DNA of 50,160 bases from Alphaproteobacteria bacterium. GTDB lineage: Bacteria; Pseudomonadota; Alphaproteobacteria; Rhodobacterales; Rhodobacteraceae. The notes beneath the pieces were generated by a model. It did not search any database. It was not told where the DNA came from and saw only the letters and a program-made list of their open reading frames with translations. Location: contig JAUIIC010000002.1 of NCBI GenBank assembly GCA_030431935.1, positions 1-50,160 of the forward strand, given 5' to 3'. Below, piece after piece: positions 17,846 to 24,963 of this stretch (positions are counted from its first letter, which is position 1; each line of letters opens with the position of its first letter). The translations under genes and the position numbers were made by a program.

Positions 17846-18948
17846 TCTGCCGCCCGCGTCTCGGCGGCGATGGCGGTGTTCACGCGCGGCTTGACCTGCT
17901 CGGCCAGCAGGACCATCGACCGGCGGGAGAGGTCCACGTCGGCCCAGTCCTTGCCGGCCACCAGGAGCGTGCCGAAATCGCCCACCTCCTCGCGGAAGGC
18001 CAGAAGATCGTCGGCGACCTTGTCGGGCGTGCCCCAGATGATGAGCCGTTCGCAGACACGGTCCAGTGTCACCTCGTCGTCGGGCTGGTCCTTGTGCTCC
18101 TTGAACAGGTTGACGCGGTTGTGCTTGCGCATCTTGGTCAGGAGCTGGCTGTAGTAGAAGCGGTAGGGGCTTTGCGGGTCGGTGGCATAGGCGCGCGCGG
18201 TGTCCATGTCGTCGGCCACGAAGACCGACTTGGCCACGCGCCAGTTCGCCGGGTCCGCCTTGCGGCCCGCGCGCTCGCAGCCCTCTGCGTATTTCGGCCA
18301 GTGCGACGCCACCCATTGCGGCATCAGGAAGTTGGCGCTGATCGGGTCCCAGCCGCGGGCGGCGGCCTCTGTCACGCCCTTTGAAAACGGCGCGACGGCG
18401 GTGACGACGATGGGCGGGTGCGGGCGTTGCAGGGGCTTGGGCATGATGCCCTGCCCGATCTCCGTCATCTGGGTGCGTTCGGTCGAGACGTTCCAGAACT
18501 TGCCCTCGATGTTGTAGGGCGCCTCGGATTCCCAGATCTTCAGGACCGTGTCGATGCCTTCGAGGAACATGGCCGCACGGTCGTTGTCGAGGTTGCCGAA
18601 GACCTCGGCGTCCGAGGCCAGGCCGCCGGGCGAGATGCCGAAGTTGAAGCGCCCGTCCAGCATGTGGTCGATCATCGCGATGTCGGCGGCGACCTTGGCG
18701 GGGTGGATGTTGGGCATGTTCACCGTGCCGGTGCCAAGGCGCATCCGCTTCACCGCCGAGGCCAGCGAGGCGATGAAGATCATGCAATTGGTGATGTTCT
18801 CGGCCTTGTCGGTGACGTGTTCACCCACGTAGGCCTCTGTGAACCCCAGCTCGTCGGCCAGAAGGAACGCCTCGCGGTCCTCGCGCAGGCACTGGCGCCA
18901 GTCCTTTTCCAGCGGGTGGATGGGCATGGTGAAAAAGCCGAGTTCCAT
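17842..18948 (-). CDS. Luciferase-like (LLM) flavin-dependent monooxygenase
   Basis: A 368-residue TIM-barrel flavoenzyme. It begins MELGFFTMPIHP and has GFTEAYVGEHV, RLGTGTVNMPNIHPAKVAADIAMID in pieces, DGRFNFGISPGG and the late GTPDKVADDL segment, all typical of FMNH2-dependent luciferase-like monooxygenases such as limonene or alkane monooxygenases. The ATG at 18948 follows a GGGAGG ribosome site. Such enzymes need reduced flavin from a separate reductase; the only one in the window is at 34694-35206. The gene is divergent from a LysR regulator, with a palindrome between them. Confidence 0.88.
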   Translation of the reverse strand: MELGFFTMPIHPLEKDWRQCLREDREAFLLADELGFTEAYVGEHVTDKAENITNCMIFIASLASAVKRMRLGTGTVNMPNIHPAKVAADIAMIDHMLDGRFNFGISPGGLASDAEVFGNLDNDRAAMFLEGIDTVLKIWESEAPYNIEGKFWNVSTERTQMTEIGQGIMPKPLQRPHPPIVVTAVAPFSKGVTEAAARGWDPISANFLMPQWVASHWPKYAEGCERAGRKADPANWRVAKSVFVADDMDTARAYATDPQSPYRFYYSQLLTKMRKHNRVNLFKEHKDQPDDEVTLDRVCERLIIWGTPDKVADDLLAFREEVGDFGTLLVAGKDWADVDLSRRSMVLLAEQVKPRVNTAIAAETRAAE

Positions 18949-19011
18949 CGGACGCCTCCCTTTGCGGTGTGCACGGCAATCTAGCGGGCGCGTTGCCCAA
19001 GGCATAATAAT

Positions 19012-19031
19012 AATGGATAACGGTTTCCATT
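19012..19031. promoter_or_regulatory. LysR-type operator candidate
   Basis: A perfect inverted repeat, AATGGA-N8-TCCATT, lies midway between the divergent monooxygenase (start 18948) and lysR-type gene (start 19058). Position, size and AT-rich core suit a LysR recognition site controlling both genes. Confidence 0.6.
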
Positions 19032-19057
19032 ACGCAGGCTGATAGGGGGCAGTGGGC

Positions 19058-19960
19058 ATGGTGACCCTGCGGCAGATCCGTTCGGTGGTGGCCGTGGTCG
19101 AGGAAGGGTCGTTCACGCGGGCCGCCGCGCGCGAGAACGCCACGCAATCGGGCGTGTCCCAGCATGTCGCCGCAGTCGAGGCGGTGCTGGGCGTGACGCT
19201 GTTCGACCGCACCAGCGAGGGCGTGGTGCCGACGCAGGCGGGGCGGCGCTATTATGCCCATGCGATCGACGTGCTGCGCCACGTCGACATGGCCGCCGGA
19301 GAGGCGCGCGCCGCCGCGGGCGGCGTCAGCGGCACCTTGCGCGCGGGGCTGATGCCCGCCTTTACCCGCGCCGCGCTGGCGCCCGCGCTGGACCGGTTCC
19401 TGACCGAGTATCCGCAGGTGCAGGTGCAGGTGATCGAGGGCTATTCCGGCACCCTGACCGAGATGGTGCGCGCCGAGACGCTGGATTTCGCGCTGGTGCC
19501 CGCCGGGGCGGGGGGCGTCGGGTTGACCGTGACGCACCTGGCGCGGGACCGGGAAATGCTGGTGTCGGGGCCGGTGCTGGGGCTTGCGCCGGGGAAGCCG
19601 GTGCGCCTGGCCGAGCTTGGGCCGCTGAAGATCGTGGTGCCCGCGGCGACCAACGTGCGGCGCGCCAAGCTGGAGGAATATTTCGAGACCCACGGCGTGC
19701 AGGTCGCCCGCCTGATGGAGATGGACGCGATGCTGGGCACGCTGGGGCTGGTGGCGCGCAGCGACTGGGTGACGGTGCTGCCGGGGCTGATCTGCGTGGG
19801 CGACGCGGACGGGGTGCGCCGCCGGGTGTCGCCGCTGGCCGACCCGGCGCTGCATTCGGAGTTCGTGGTGATCGAGCCGGCGCGCCGCCCCCTGTCGCCG
19901 CAGGCGCGCCTGTTCCTCGACGCCCTGCGGGGCGAGGTGATGGCGCTGGTGGCCGACTGA
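19058..19960 (+). CDS. LysR-family transcriptional regulator
   Basis: A 300-residue LysR protein. The helix-turn-helix spans about residues 18-42 (GSFTRAAARENATQSGVSQHVAAVE, in pieces), followed by a linker helix and a periplasmic-binding-protein-like effector domain starting near residue 90. It is divergent from the monooxygenase-hydrolase operon, the classic arrangement for a LysR activator of a catabolic unit. GTG codons at 19052 and 19061 are alternative starts; the ATG at 19058 is chosen, with AGGGGG upstream. Its stop is only 10 bp from the convergent dctM stop. Confidence 0.9.
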   Translation: MVTLRQIRSVVAVVEEGSFTRAAARENATQSGVSQHVAAVEAVLGVTLFDRTSEGVVPTQAGRRYYAHAIDVLRHVDMAAGEARAAAGGVSGTLRAGLMPAFTRAALAPALDRFLTEYPQVQVQVIEGYSGTLTEMVRAETLDFALVPAGAGGVGLTVTHLARDREMLVSGPVLGLAPGKPVRLAELGPLKIVVPAATNVRRAKLEEYFETHGVQVARLMEMDAMLGTLGLVARSDWVTVLPGLICVGDADGVRRRVSPLADPALHSEFVVIEPARRPLSPQARLFLDALRGEVMALVAD

Positions 19961-19970
19961 GCGCGCCGCG

Positions 19971-21287
19971 TCAGAGCATGAGTTGCGGCAGCCAGGTCGC
20001 CAGCGACGGGATCAGCAGGACGATCATGGCCGCGACGAGGATCAGGATGAAATAGGGGGTCGAACCCCAGAAGATCTTGCCCAGTGTCGCAGTGGGATCG
20101 GTGACCGATCCTTTCACCGTGTAGACCAGCAGGCCGAAGGGCGGCGTCAGCAGCCCGGCCTCGATCACCAGGATGCCGAAGATGGCAAAGGCGATGGGGT
20201 CGATGCCCAGCGTCATGGCGATGGGCGCGAAGATCGGCACCGTCAGAAGGATGATCGACACCGAGTCGATCAGCATCCCGAGGATGATCCAGATCAGCAT
20301 CATCAGCGCGATGAGCATCCACGGCTCGACCCCGAGGCCGAAGAACAGTCCCTGGATGTAGTTGACCGCCCCGCCGATGGCGAGAAGGCGCGAATACATC
20401 TGCGCGGTGATGAGCAGGAACATGATGGGCGCGGTGGTGCGCCCGGCCTGGAAGATGGCGTTGATGATGTCGCGCCAGCCCATGCCCTTGGCCAGCCCGA
20501 TCAGGAGGGCGCCGATGGCGCCGAAGCCCGCCGCCTCTGTCGGGGTGAACAGGCCCGTCCAGATGCCGCCGATCACCAGGAGGATCAGCGCAAGGATGCC
20601 GAGGCCGCCGATCAGCTCTGACCGCAGCTCTTCGCGCGTCATGGGAACCAGCGGCTCTTCGAAGGCCGGGGCGATCTCGGGGTTCCGGATCGCGGCGATG
20701 ATGACGTAGGCGGCAAAGAGCGTCGCCAGCACGATGCCGGGGATGATGCCCGCGATGAAGAGCGCGCCGACGCTCATCTCCGTCAGGATCGCCCAGACGA
20801 TCAGCAGGACCGAGGGCGGGATCAGCATGCCGAGGCAGGCGGACCCGGCCACGGCGCCAAGCGCGAAGGTCTGCTTGTAGCCCACCTTCATCATCTCGGG
20901 GTAGGCGATGCGCGAGAAGGCGGCGGCGGCGGCGATGGAGACGCCCGTGACGGCGGCGAAGACCGTGTTGCCCGCGATGGTCGCGATGGCCAGCCGCCCC
21001 GGCAGGCGCTTCAGCGTGCGGTCGCAGATGCGGTAGAGGTCGGACGCCGCCCCTGACCTCGATATGAAGTCCCCCATCAGCACGAAGAGCGGTATGACCG
21101 CGAAGACGTCCTTGCGGATCGCCTCGTACGCGGTGTTGCCGAGGATCGAGACGGCGGCCTCGAAGCTGCCCAGCATCAGCCAGACGCCGAGGCCCGAGCA
21201 CACCGCAAGCGCGATGCCGATATGGGTCCCCAGGAAGATCAGCAGGATCAGGAGACCCAGCATCCAGAGCGCGATGTCGCCACCCAT
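19971..21287 (-). CDS. dctM: TRAP transporter large permease (DctM)
   Basis: A 438-residue, about 12-helix membrane protein with the DctM signatures GDFISRSGAASDLYR, GNTVFAAVTGVSIAAAAAFSRIAYPEM (in pieces), GMLIPPSVLLIVWAILTEMSVG and PTEAAGFGA. It moves an organic acid with sodium or proton symport. It lies 12 bp after dctQ on the minus strand. Together with the divergent dctP it forms a complete tripartite transporter, the likely uptake system of the first catabolic module. Confidence 0.93.
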   Translation of the reverse strand: MGGDIALWMLGLLILLIFLGTHIGIALAVCSGLGVWLMLGSFEAAVSILGNTAYEAIRKDVFAVIPLFVLMGDFISRSGAASDLYRICDRTLKRLPGRLAIATIAGNTVFAAVTGVSIAAAAAFSRIAYPEMMKVGYKQTFALGAVAGSACLGMLIPPSVLLIVWAILTEMSVGALFIAGIIPGIVLATLFAAYVIIAAIRNPEIAPAFEEPLVPMTREELRSELIGGLGILALILLVIGGIWTGLFTPTEAAGFGAIGALLIGLAKGMGWRDIINAIFQAGRTTAPIMFLLITAQMYSRLLAIGGAVNYIQGLFFGLGVEPWMLIALMMLIWIILGMLIDSVSIILLTVPIFAPIAMTLGIDPIAFAIFGILVIEAGLLTPPFGLLVYTVKGSVTDPTATLGKIFWGSTPYFILILVAAMIVLLIPSLATWLPQLML

Positions 21288-21299
21288 GCCCGCGCCCCC

Positions 21300-21821
21300 T
21301 TATTCCACGCCTTCGGGAAGCGCGCCGGGCGCCTCCAGGTCGTTGGCCAGCTTGCCCTGCCAGTCGAGCACGATCATCGACAGGTAGGCCCATGCGCCGA
21401 AGACGGACATCACCAGCACCGTGCCGCGGACCGGCCATGTGGGCACGCGCAGCGCGCCTTCGCCTTCGTATTCGCCGATGCGGTAGGCGTCCCAGAAAGA
21501 GGGCCAGGTACTCCACAACAGGCCGATGAAGACGGCGAGGCCCAGCAGCATGCACAGCGTCCGAAGAAGGCGGCGCACGGCGTCGGGCACCGCGTCGGCG
21601 AAGATAGAGGTGCGCAGCATGGACCCCGAGTAGATCGCCAGCGGCAGTTGCAGGAAGGTGATCGCGACCACCGAGTTCTGGATGATCTCCTTGGTCCCGG
21701 GAACCGGGCTGTTGAGCACCGTGCGCCCGGCCACGTCGGCAAAGATCAGAAGTGCCAGCCCCAGTGTCCAGAGCGCCGACACCAGGTGGATCACCCGTGA
21801 GATGCGGATCGTCGCGCCCAT
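21300..21821 (-). CDS. dctQ: TRAP transporter small permease (DctQ)
   Basis: A 173-residue protein with four hydrophobic helices (about residues 10-32, 48-68, 85-105 and 130-150) and the segment VAGRTVLNSPVPGTKEIIQ near residue 30, matching DctQ subunits. The ATG at 21821 has a GGGAGGG ribosome site; an ATG at 21839 would add six residues. It begins the dctQ-dctM operon, whose promoter region holds three copies of the module's palindromic operator. Confidence 0.9.
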   Translation of the reverse strand: MGATIRISRVIHLVSALWTLGLALLIFADVAGRTVLNSPVPGTKEIIQNSVVAITFLQLPLAIYSGSMLRTSIFADAVPDAVRRLLRTLCMLLGLAVFIGLLWSTWPSFWDAYRIGEYEGEGALRVPTWPVRGTVLVMSVFGAWAYLSMIVLDWQGKLANDLEAPGALPEGVE

Positions 21822-21892
21822 AGGCCCTCCCCTGCCCATGTGTCCCTTCGGTCCGGGAACGCTATCGGATCGTCCCCAAGCGTCAAGGCCAA

Positions 21893-21997
21893 AGTTAGCA
21901 TGTGATAAATTAGCGGCGCGCGATGGTGGGCGCGCCTTTCCCGTTCCAGTTTAGCAGACGATAAACGCTATTGCTTCTTGTTTAGCGAGCGATAAAT
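21893..21997. promoter_or_regulatory. Three 7-4-7 operators (T1-T3) between dctQ and dctP
   Basis: T1 at 21893-21910 is AGTTAGC-ATGT-GATAAAT. T2 at 21949-21966 is GTTTAGC-AGAC-GATAAAC. T3 at 21980-21997 is GTTTAGC-GAGC-GATAAAT. All have 7-bp arms and a 4-bp spacer, the same layout as sites at 28700, 30958 and 33235. Centre-to-centre spacings are 56 and 31 bp. They lie in the shared promoter region of the divergent dctQM and dctP operons. The TetR protein at 29781-30440 is the proposed binder. Confidence 0.75.
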
Positions 21998-22080
21998 TAG
22001 CGGAACGAGGACCGGGCGAGCGGCGGCAGATCGCAACCCGGACCAACAGAACACCGTTTGCACCAGGGAGGATGAAACCC

Positions 22081-23148
22081 ATGAAAACCGGAAAGACACT
22101 TGCGGGCGCACTGGCGTTCGCGGCGCTCGGCGCCGGGGCGGCCAGCGCGGATACCATCACGCTTCGCATCGGTTCGGGCCACCCCAACGGCCCGGCCGTC
22201 TATGTCACCGACACCGCGAATTTCTTCGTCCCCGAGGTCAAGCGCCGGGTGGCCGAAGAGACCGAGCACACCATCGAGTTCGTCGAGGGCTACGGCGGCG
22301 CGATCGCGGGCGTGGCCGAAACGCTCGAAGCCGTGCAGAACGGCATCCTCGACATCGGCTCGTATTGCATCTGCTTCGAACCGGCCAAGCTGTTCCTGCA
22401 CAACTTCCCCTACTACGCCCCGTTCGGGCCGCAGGATTCCGACCAGCAGATGAAGGCCGTGCGCGCCGTCTACGATCAGGTGCCCTGGCTGACCGAGCAG
22501 TTCACCGCCGAATACGGCCAGGTGCTGCTGGGCCTGCATGGCTGGGACAACTATCACCTTGGCACCACCGATCCGTGGGATACGGTCGAGGACCTTCAGG
22601 GCGTCAAGATCGGCGGCGCGGGCCCGAACCTGCCCTGGCTGGAATACGCCGGCGCGGTGCCGGTGCAGTCGACCCTTCCCGACGGCTACCTGTCGCTTCA
22701 GACCGGCGTCTACAACGGCTGGCTGATGTTCCCCTCTGCCTACCTCGGCTTCAAGTTCTACGAGCCGTCGCCGAACTATACCCTGATCGGTTTCGGCGCG
22801 ATGGGCGTGAACGCGCTGACCATGAACCAGCGCAGCTTTGACCGCCTGCCCGAGGACGTGCGCCAGATCATCATCGAGGTCGGCCGCGCCTACGAAGACC
22901 AGGCCGGCCAGTCGCTGAACGCCGCGCAGGCCCGCGGGCTTGCCGGGCTGAAGGAGGTCGGCGCCAACATCAAGACGCTGCCCGAAGAGGCCCGCGCCGG
23001 CTGGGCCGTGTCGCTGGCCGAGTTCCCGAGCGTCCAGGCCAAGGAGGCCGACGGCCGCGGCATGCCCGGCACCGAGGTCATGAAGGCCTACCTGGCCGCC
23101 GTTGCCGACACCGGCTACGCCTGGCCCTTCGAGTACACCATCGAGTGA
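22081..23148 (+). CDS. dctP: TRAP transporter substrate-binding protein (DctP)
   Basis: A 355-residue periplasmic receptor. Residues 1-23 form a signal peptide ending ASA. The mature part has the family pattern IRIGSGHPNG-like start, GGAIAGVAETLEAVQNGILDIG and DLQGVKIGGAGPN. The ATG at 22081 is preferred because the in-frame ATG at 22072 falls on the ribosome site (AGGGAGG). It captures a small organic acid for DctQM. It leads a plus-strand operon with the PuuE-like deacetylase and a cupin, with a strong hairpin directly after its stop that would favour high dctP message. Confidence 0.93.
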   Translation: MKTGKTLAGALAFAALGAGAASADTITLRIGSGHPNGPAVYVTDTANFFVPEVKRRVAEETEHTIEFVEGYGGAIAGVAETLEAVQNGILDIGSYCICFEPAKLFLHNFPYYAPFGPQDSDQQMKAVRAVYDQVPWLTEQFTAEYGQVLLGLHGWDNYHLGTTDPWDTVEDLQGVKIGGAGPNLPWLEYAGAVPVQSTLPDGYLSLQTGVYNGWLMFPSAYLGFKFYEPSPNYTLIGFGAMGVNALTMNQRSFDRLPEDVRQIIIEVGRAYEDQAGQSLNAAQARGLAGLKEVGANIKTLPEEARAGWAVSLAEFPSVQAKEADGRGMPGTEVMKAYLAAVADTGYAWPFEYTIE

Positions 23149-23157
23149 CCCGATCCG

Positions 23158-23189
23158 GCGGGCGCCCCCTTGCGGGCGCCCGCCCCTTT
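23158..23189 (+). terminator. Hairpin between dctP and deacetylase (partial terminator)
   Basis: A 10-bp perfect stem (GCGGGCGCCC / GGGCGCCCGC) with a 6-nt loop at 23158-23183 is followed by CCCCTTTC. It lies 10 bp past the dctP stop. It probably attenuates or stabilises, giving more receptor than downstream enzyme. Confidence 0.55.
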
Positions 23190-23207
23190 CGCGAAAGGCC
23201 CGACGCC

Positions 23208-24092
23208 ATGGCGCTTTCGGACCGTGTCCCCTACCAGGCCCTTGTCGACCGCCCCCGCCTGCACCTGCCGGGCGGCGCGCGCATCGCGGTCTGGGTGATC
23301 CTGAACGTCGAGGAATGGCGCATCGAGGGGCCGATGCCGCGCACCGTGCTGCCTCCGCCCATGGGCCAGCCGCTGATCCCCGACGTGCCGAACTGGTCCT
23401 GGCACGAATACGGGATGCGCGCGGGCTTCTGGCGCCAGCACGCCGCGCTGACATCGCGCGGCATCCCGGTGACGCTGGCGATCAACGGCAATGTCTGCCG
23501 GTCCTACCCGCGCGTGGCACAGGCCGCGAAGGACGCGGGCTGGGAGTTCATGGGCCACGGCCACCTGCAGGGGCCGATGCACCGGCTGGAGGACCAGGAG
23601 GCCGCGATCCGCGAGGCCCTGGACACCATCGAGGACTTCTGCGGCACCCGCCCGCGCAGCTGGGAAAGCCCCGGGCTGACCGAGACCGACGAAACGCTGG
23701 ACCTCTTGCGCAAGCACGGGGTCGAGTATGTCGCCGACTGGGTGATCGACGACCTGCCAGAGGTGATCGCCACCCCGCACGGCCCCGTCACCACGATCCC
23801 CTACACCGTCGAGACCAATGACATCACCGTCTACGCGCTGCAGGGCCACGACTCGGAGGTCTTCGCCACCCGCGGCAAGGCCCAGTTCGACCGGCTGCAT
23901 GCCGAGGGCGCCGGGAACGCGCGCGTCATGGCGATCTCCATTCACCCCTACATCACCGGCGTGCCGCACCGCATCGGCGCGCTCGAGGCGCTTCTGGACC
24001 ACATCAAGGCGCAGGAGGGCGTCGCCTGGATGACCGCCAGCGAGATCGGGGACTGGTACGGCGCCGAGATGGCGCGCATCGCAAGGGAGTGA
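23208..24092 (+). CDS. PuuE-like polysaccharide deacetylase-family amidohydrolase (paralogue 1)
   Basis: A 294-residue member of the NodB-fold family, of the PuuE (metal-independent allantoinase) branch. The usual catalytic TFDDG is replaced by NVEEW (33-37). The His cluster HGHLQGPMH (His117, 119, 125), the motif PYTVETND (198-205) and SIHPYITGVPHR (244-255) are present. PuuE-type enzymes hydrolyse C-N bonds of small ureides or formamides rather than sugars, so a role on a ring-opened nitrogen compound is more likely than cell-wall work. It follows dctP and precedes a cupin, starting at the ATG at 23208 after an AAAGG site. A paralogue lies at 37111-38013. Confidence 0.82.
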   Translation: MALSDRVPYQALVDRPRLHLPGGARIAVWVILNVEEWRIEGPMPRTVLPPPMGQPLIPDVPNWSWHEYGMRAGFWRQHAALTSRGIPVTLAINGNVCRSYPRVAQAAKDAGWEFMGHGHLQGPMHRLEDQEAAIREALDTIEDFCGTRPRSWESPGLTETDETLDLLRKHGVEYVADWVIDDLPEVIATPHGPVTTIPYTVETNDITVYALQGHDSEVFATRGKAQFDRLHAEGAGNARVMAISIHPYITGVPHRIGALEALLDHIKAQEGVAWMTASEIGDWYGAEMARIARE

Positions 24093-24097
24093 CCGGC

Positions 24098-24634
24098 ATG
24101 GAGATCATCGAACCCAGCGTCGAGGAGATGCAGGCGCGGCTGGCGCGCTACCGTGACCTGAAGGCGTCGAAACAGGCCTTCGTCGACACGCGCCTGCCGG
24201 AGTACGAACGCGACATCTACAACGTGATCGGCCGCGGCGTGACCGAGGACGCCTCGCTCGCCGCGCATATCACCGACGCGCGGTATTTCTCGATCACCTA
24301 CGTGGGCGCCGAGCCCGGCAAGGGCGCGGCCCTGCACGCGCACGAGACGATCGAGGTCTTCATCCCGCTGACCGGGCGCTGGGCGGCCTACTGGGGCGAG
24401 GCGGGCGACAAGGAAATCGCGATCGAGCCCTTCGACGTGATCTCTTTTCCGCCGGGCGTCTACCGGGGCTTTCGCAACATCGGCGACGGACCGGCGATGC
24501 TGATGGCCATCATCGGCTCGAAGGAAGCGACCGAGGACGGCGGACGCGTGGCCTGGGCGCCCGAGGTGCTGGCGCGCTCGCATGAGACCGGGCTCAAGGT
24601 GAACGCTGCCGGCGATCTCGAGGAAACGGGCTGA
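24098..24634 (+). CDS. Cupin-domain protein
   Basis: A 178-residue protein with a helical N-terminal arm (1-45) and one cupin domain. Metal ligands appear in HAHETIEVF (His80, His82, Glu87) and the second motif in FPPGVYRGFRNIG. The start at 24098 has AAGGGAG upstream and follows the deacetylase stop by 5 bp, so the genes are co-transcribed. Cupins in catabolic operons act as dioxygenases, isomerases or decarboxylases; nothing here decides which. It ends the dctP operon, with hairpin repeat B beyond it. Confidence 0.75.
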   Translation: MEIIEPSVEEMQARLARYRDLKASKQAFVDTRLPEYERDIYNVIGRGVTEDASLAAHITDARYFSITYVGAEPGKGAALHAHETIEVFIPLTGRWAAYWGEAGDKEIAIEPFDVISFPPGVYRGFRNIGDGPAMLMAIIGSKEATEDGGRVAWAPEVLARSHETGLKVNAAGDLEETG

Positions 24635-24667
24635 CGCCTTGCGCCGCGCTGCGCGCGTCGCCCGGCG

Positions 24668-24738
24668 AACGCGCCCGCGGGGGCATTGAGCCCCCTTGGG
24701 CGCGTGCCTTCGGCGAGAGTATTTGTGAACAGAAGAAG
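24668..24738 (+). repeat. Dispersed intergenic hairpin repeat, copy B
   Basis: CGCGCCC ... GGGCGCG surrounds GGGGG ... CCCCC, followed by 'gagtattt' and 'gaacagaagaag'. It has the orientation of the operon it follows and could end or protect that message. Confidence 0.75.
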
Positions 24739-24854
24739 CAAGAGTTCGTTTACCAACCCTCGGTAAGGTGAGCGGGCGGTACAGCCTGGAGAGGCGATGA
24801 CCGCAACAGGAGAAGGCCCCTCGCCCCTGGATGGGACGGGGGGCTGACCCCTGT

Positions 24855-24920
24855 CTTCTTCTGTTGAGAAATACTCCCGCCGGAGGCATGGCGTGCCGGG
24901 GCTCGATGCCCCGGCGCGTC
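24855..24920 (-). repeat. Dispersed intergenic hairpin repeat, copy C (inverted)
   Basis: On the minus strand it reads GACGCGCC-GGGGC-ATCGA-GCCCC-GGC, then 'ggcgggagtattt' and 'caacagaagaag'. It lies 44 bp past the stop of the hydroxylase large subunit and has that gene's orientation. Confidence 0.75.
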
Positions 24921-24963
24921 ATTCATCGGGCGACGCGGCGAAGCCGCGGCGCAAATCCTGTCG

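Larger units (their letters stand above)
24635..24963. other. Convergent intergenic region carrying repeats B and C
   Basis: These 329 bp separate the dctP-deacetylase-cupin operon from the molybdenum hydroxylase operon. They hold two hairpin repeats in opposite orientation, tails facing each other, with about 115 bp of unremarkable sequence between. A 16-codon frame at 24797 was not considered a gene. Confidence 0.6.

Noticed and set aside
17054-18948. Rut pyrimidine pathway (RutA plus RutD)
   Set aside because: Pairing of a luciferase-like enzyme and an alpha/beta hydrolase recalls rut, but the monooxygenase sequence lacks the RutA N-terminal pattern I know, and rutB, rutC and rutE are absent.
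24797-24847. Small open frame MTATGEGPSPL... between repeats B and C
   Set aside because: Sixteen codons with no good ribosome site or conservation evidence.
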